Origin: an uncultured Bacteroidales bacterium
Lineage (GTDB): Bacteria; Bacteroidota; Bacteroidia; Bacteroidales; P3
DNA: 6,080 bases
NCBI GenBank assembly: GCA_947176325.1
Contig: CAMWQD010000077.1
Location: 1 to 6,080, forward strand
Reading direction: 5' to 3'
Part shown: piece by piece, positions 5,793-6,080 of the stretch
Numbering within the stretch: the first letter of the stretch is position 1
Layout: every line of letters begins with the position of its first letter
Made by a program: the position numbers and the translations under genes
The notes under the pieces: model-generated
What the model was told of the DNA's origin: nothing
The model's input: the letters and a program-made list of their open reading frames with translations, nothing else
Database searches by the model: none

Positions 5793-5999
5793 ATGGCAGG
5801 TTTTTGCAGGAAGTTATTTCACAAGAAATTGAAATTCAAGGACGCAGAGGGGCTCGCCTTGAGCGACGAGGCGTATAACCGGCTCAAGGAGGAGCAGACG
5901 GCCATCGCCATGCGTTTGCTGGCGCGCGACTACGCTTCCCTCCTGCCCGACGAAAAAGCCTTCCTGCAAGCCTTCTCCCAAAGCGGTTATGTAAGATGA
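5793..5999 (+). CDS. Small hypothetical protein (68 residues)
   Basis: This is a short plus-strand ORF that I do not recognise. It starts MAGFCRKLFHKKLKFKD, a strongly basic N-terminus, followed by helical, charged sequence with Leu and Ala spacing (about residues 22-60: LSDEAYNRLKEEQ, MRLLARDYASLLPDEKAFLQ) and an end of SGYVR. It has no signal peptide or transmembrane segment and only one Cys. Three things support it as a real gene: GAGAA just upstream of the ATG, a promoter-like octamer at 5761-5768, and a stop codon that overlaps the next start in an ATGA arrangement typical of translational coupling. A minus-strand ORF opposite it (5814-6056) has no such context. It probably works with, or regulates, the membrane protein that follows; this is inference from coupling only. 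Confidence 0.6.
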   Translation: MAGFCRKLFHKKLKFKDAEGLALSDEAYNRLKEEQTAIAMRLLARDYASLLPDEKAFLQAFSQSGYVR

Positions 6000-6080
6000 A
6001 ACGGCGACATTCGATTCTCGGCAATCTGTTCTTCCTGCTGGCCGCAGGGTCGGCACTGCTTTTCGTATGCTGCCCCGTGG
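5996..6080 (+). CDS. Start of a membrane or exported protein (3' end outside window)
   Basis: ATG at 5996 overlaps the TGA of the preceding small ORF (5997-5999). The 28 visible codons encode MKRRHS followed by a hydrophobic stretch (about residues 7-28, NLFFLLAAGSALLFVCCPV at the end). This is either an N-terminal transmembrane anchor or a signal peptide. The adjacent Cys25-Cys26 pair comes after FV and does not form a good lipobox, though a lipoprotein cannot be excluded from so little sequence. No family can be assigned. Overlap with the upstream ORF suggests cotranscription and coupled translation. Confidence 0.6.
   Translation, partial: MKRRHSILGNLFFLLAAGSALLFVCCPV

Noticed and set aside
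5329..5832. Plus-strand ORF of 167 codons ending in the divergent region
   Set aside because: It is mostly antisense to the acyl-CoA reductase. Its last 16 codons from ATG at 5782 could form a tiny upstream ORF ahead of 5793, but nothing beyond chance supports that.
1..6080. CRISPR array, tRNA or rRNA genes, insertion sequence, toxin-antitoxin or defence system
   Set aside because: I looked for tandem spaced repeats, cloverleaf or conserved rRNA segments, transposase motifs and paired small stable/unstable protein genes; none was seen apart from the unassigned small ORF at 5793.

Overview
The window comes from a member of the Bacteroidota, most likely order Bacteroidales and perhaps Prevotellaceae. 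Three signals support this. The Lon protease and the GlmU-like nucleotidyltransferase are of the Bacteroidota type. Several intergenic stretches carry the phylum's TTTG-N19-TAnnTTTG promoter pattern in place of E. coli-like boxes. Leaders are A-rich with no strong Shine-Dalgarno sequence, and the secreted protein at the left edge has Gln right after its predicted signal-peptide cleavage site, which is typical of the phylum. Genus assignment is a guess.

Layout from left to right. At 1-430 (minus) lies the N-terminal part of an unrecognised secreted protein; its 3' end is outside the window. At 431-555 is a non-coding spacer with a good promoter match and a hairpin-rich leader. At 556-2988 (minus) is a complete Lon protease, preceded with only a 4-base gap by the GlmU-family sugar nucleotidyltransferase at 2993-4243 (minus). 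At 4244-4326 is a strong intrinsic terminator. At 4327-4599 (minus) is type B ribosomal protein L31, whose promoter lies inside the end of the upstream gene. At 4603-5730 (minus) is a LuxC-family acyl-CoA reductase. At 5731-5792 is a divergent promoter region with a spaced palindrome. On the plus strand follow a 68-residue hypothetical protein (5793-5999) and, with an ATGA overlap, the start of a membrane or exported protein that runs off the right edge.

These are mostly housekeeping functions: envelope amino-sugar nucleotide supply (GlmU-like), protein quality control (Lon), the ribosome (L31) and fatty-acyl reduction (LuxC family). The sequence supports a two-gene GlmU-like/lon operon and a probable separate L31 transcript with its own promoter and terminator. 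The secreted gene is distinctly AT-richer than its neighbours and may be a later insertion downstream of lon. I see no mobile element, CRISPR array, tRNA, rRNA or evident defence system, and nothing that amounts to a clearly new biological system. The points most worth a second look are the structured leader of the secreted gene, the His-rich segment of the acyl-CoA reductase with its possibly leaderless transcript, and the small-ORF/membrane-protein pair at the right edge.
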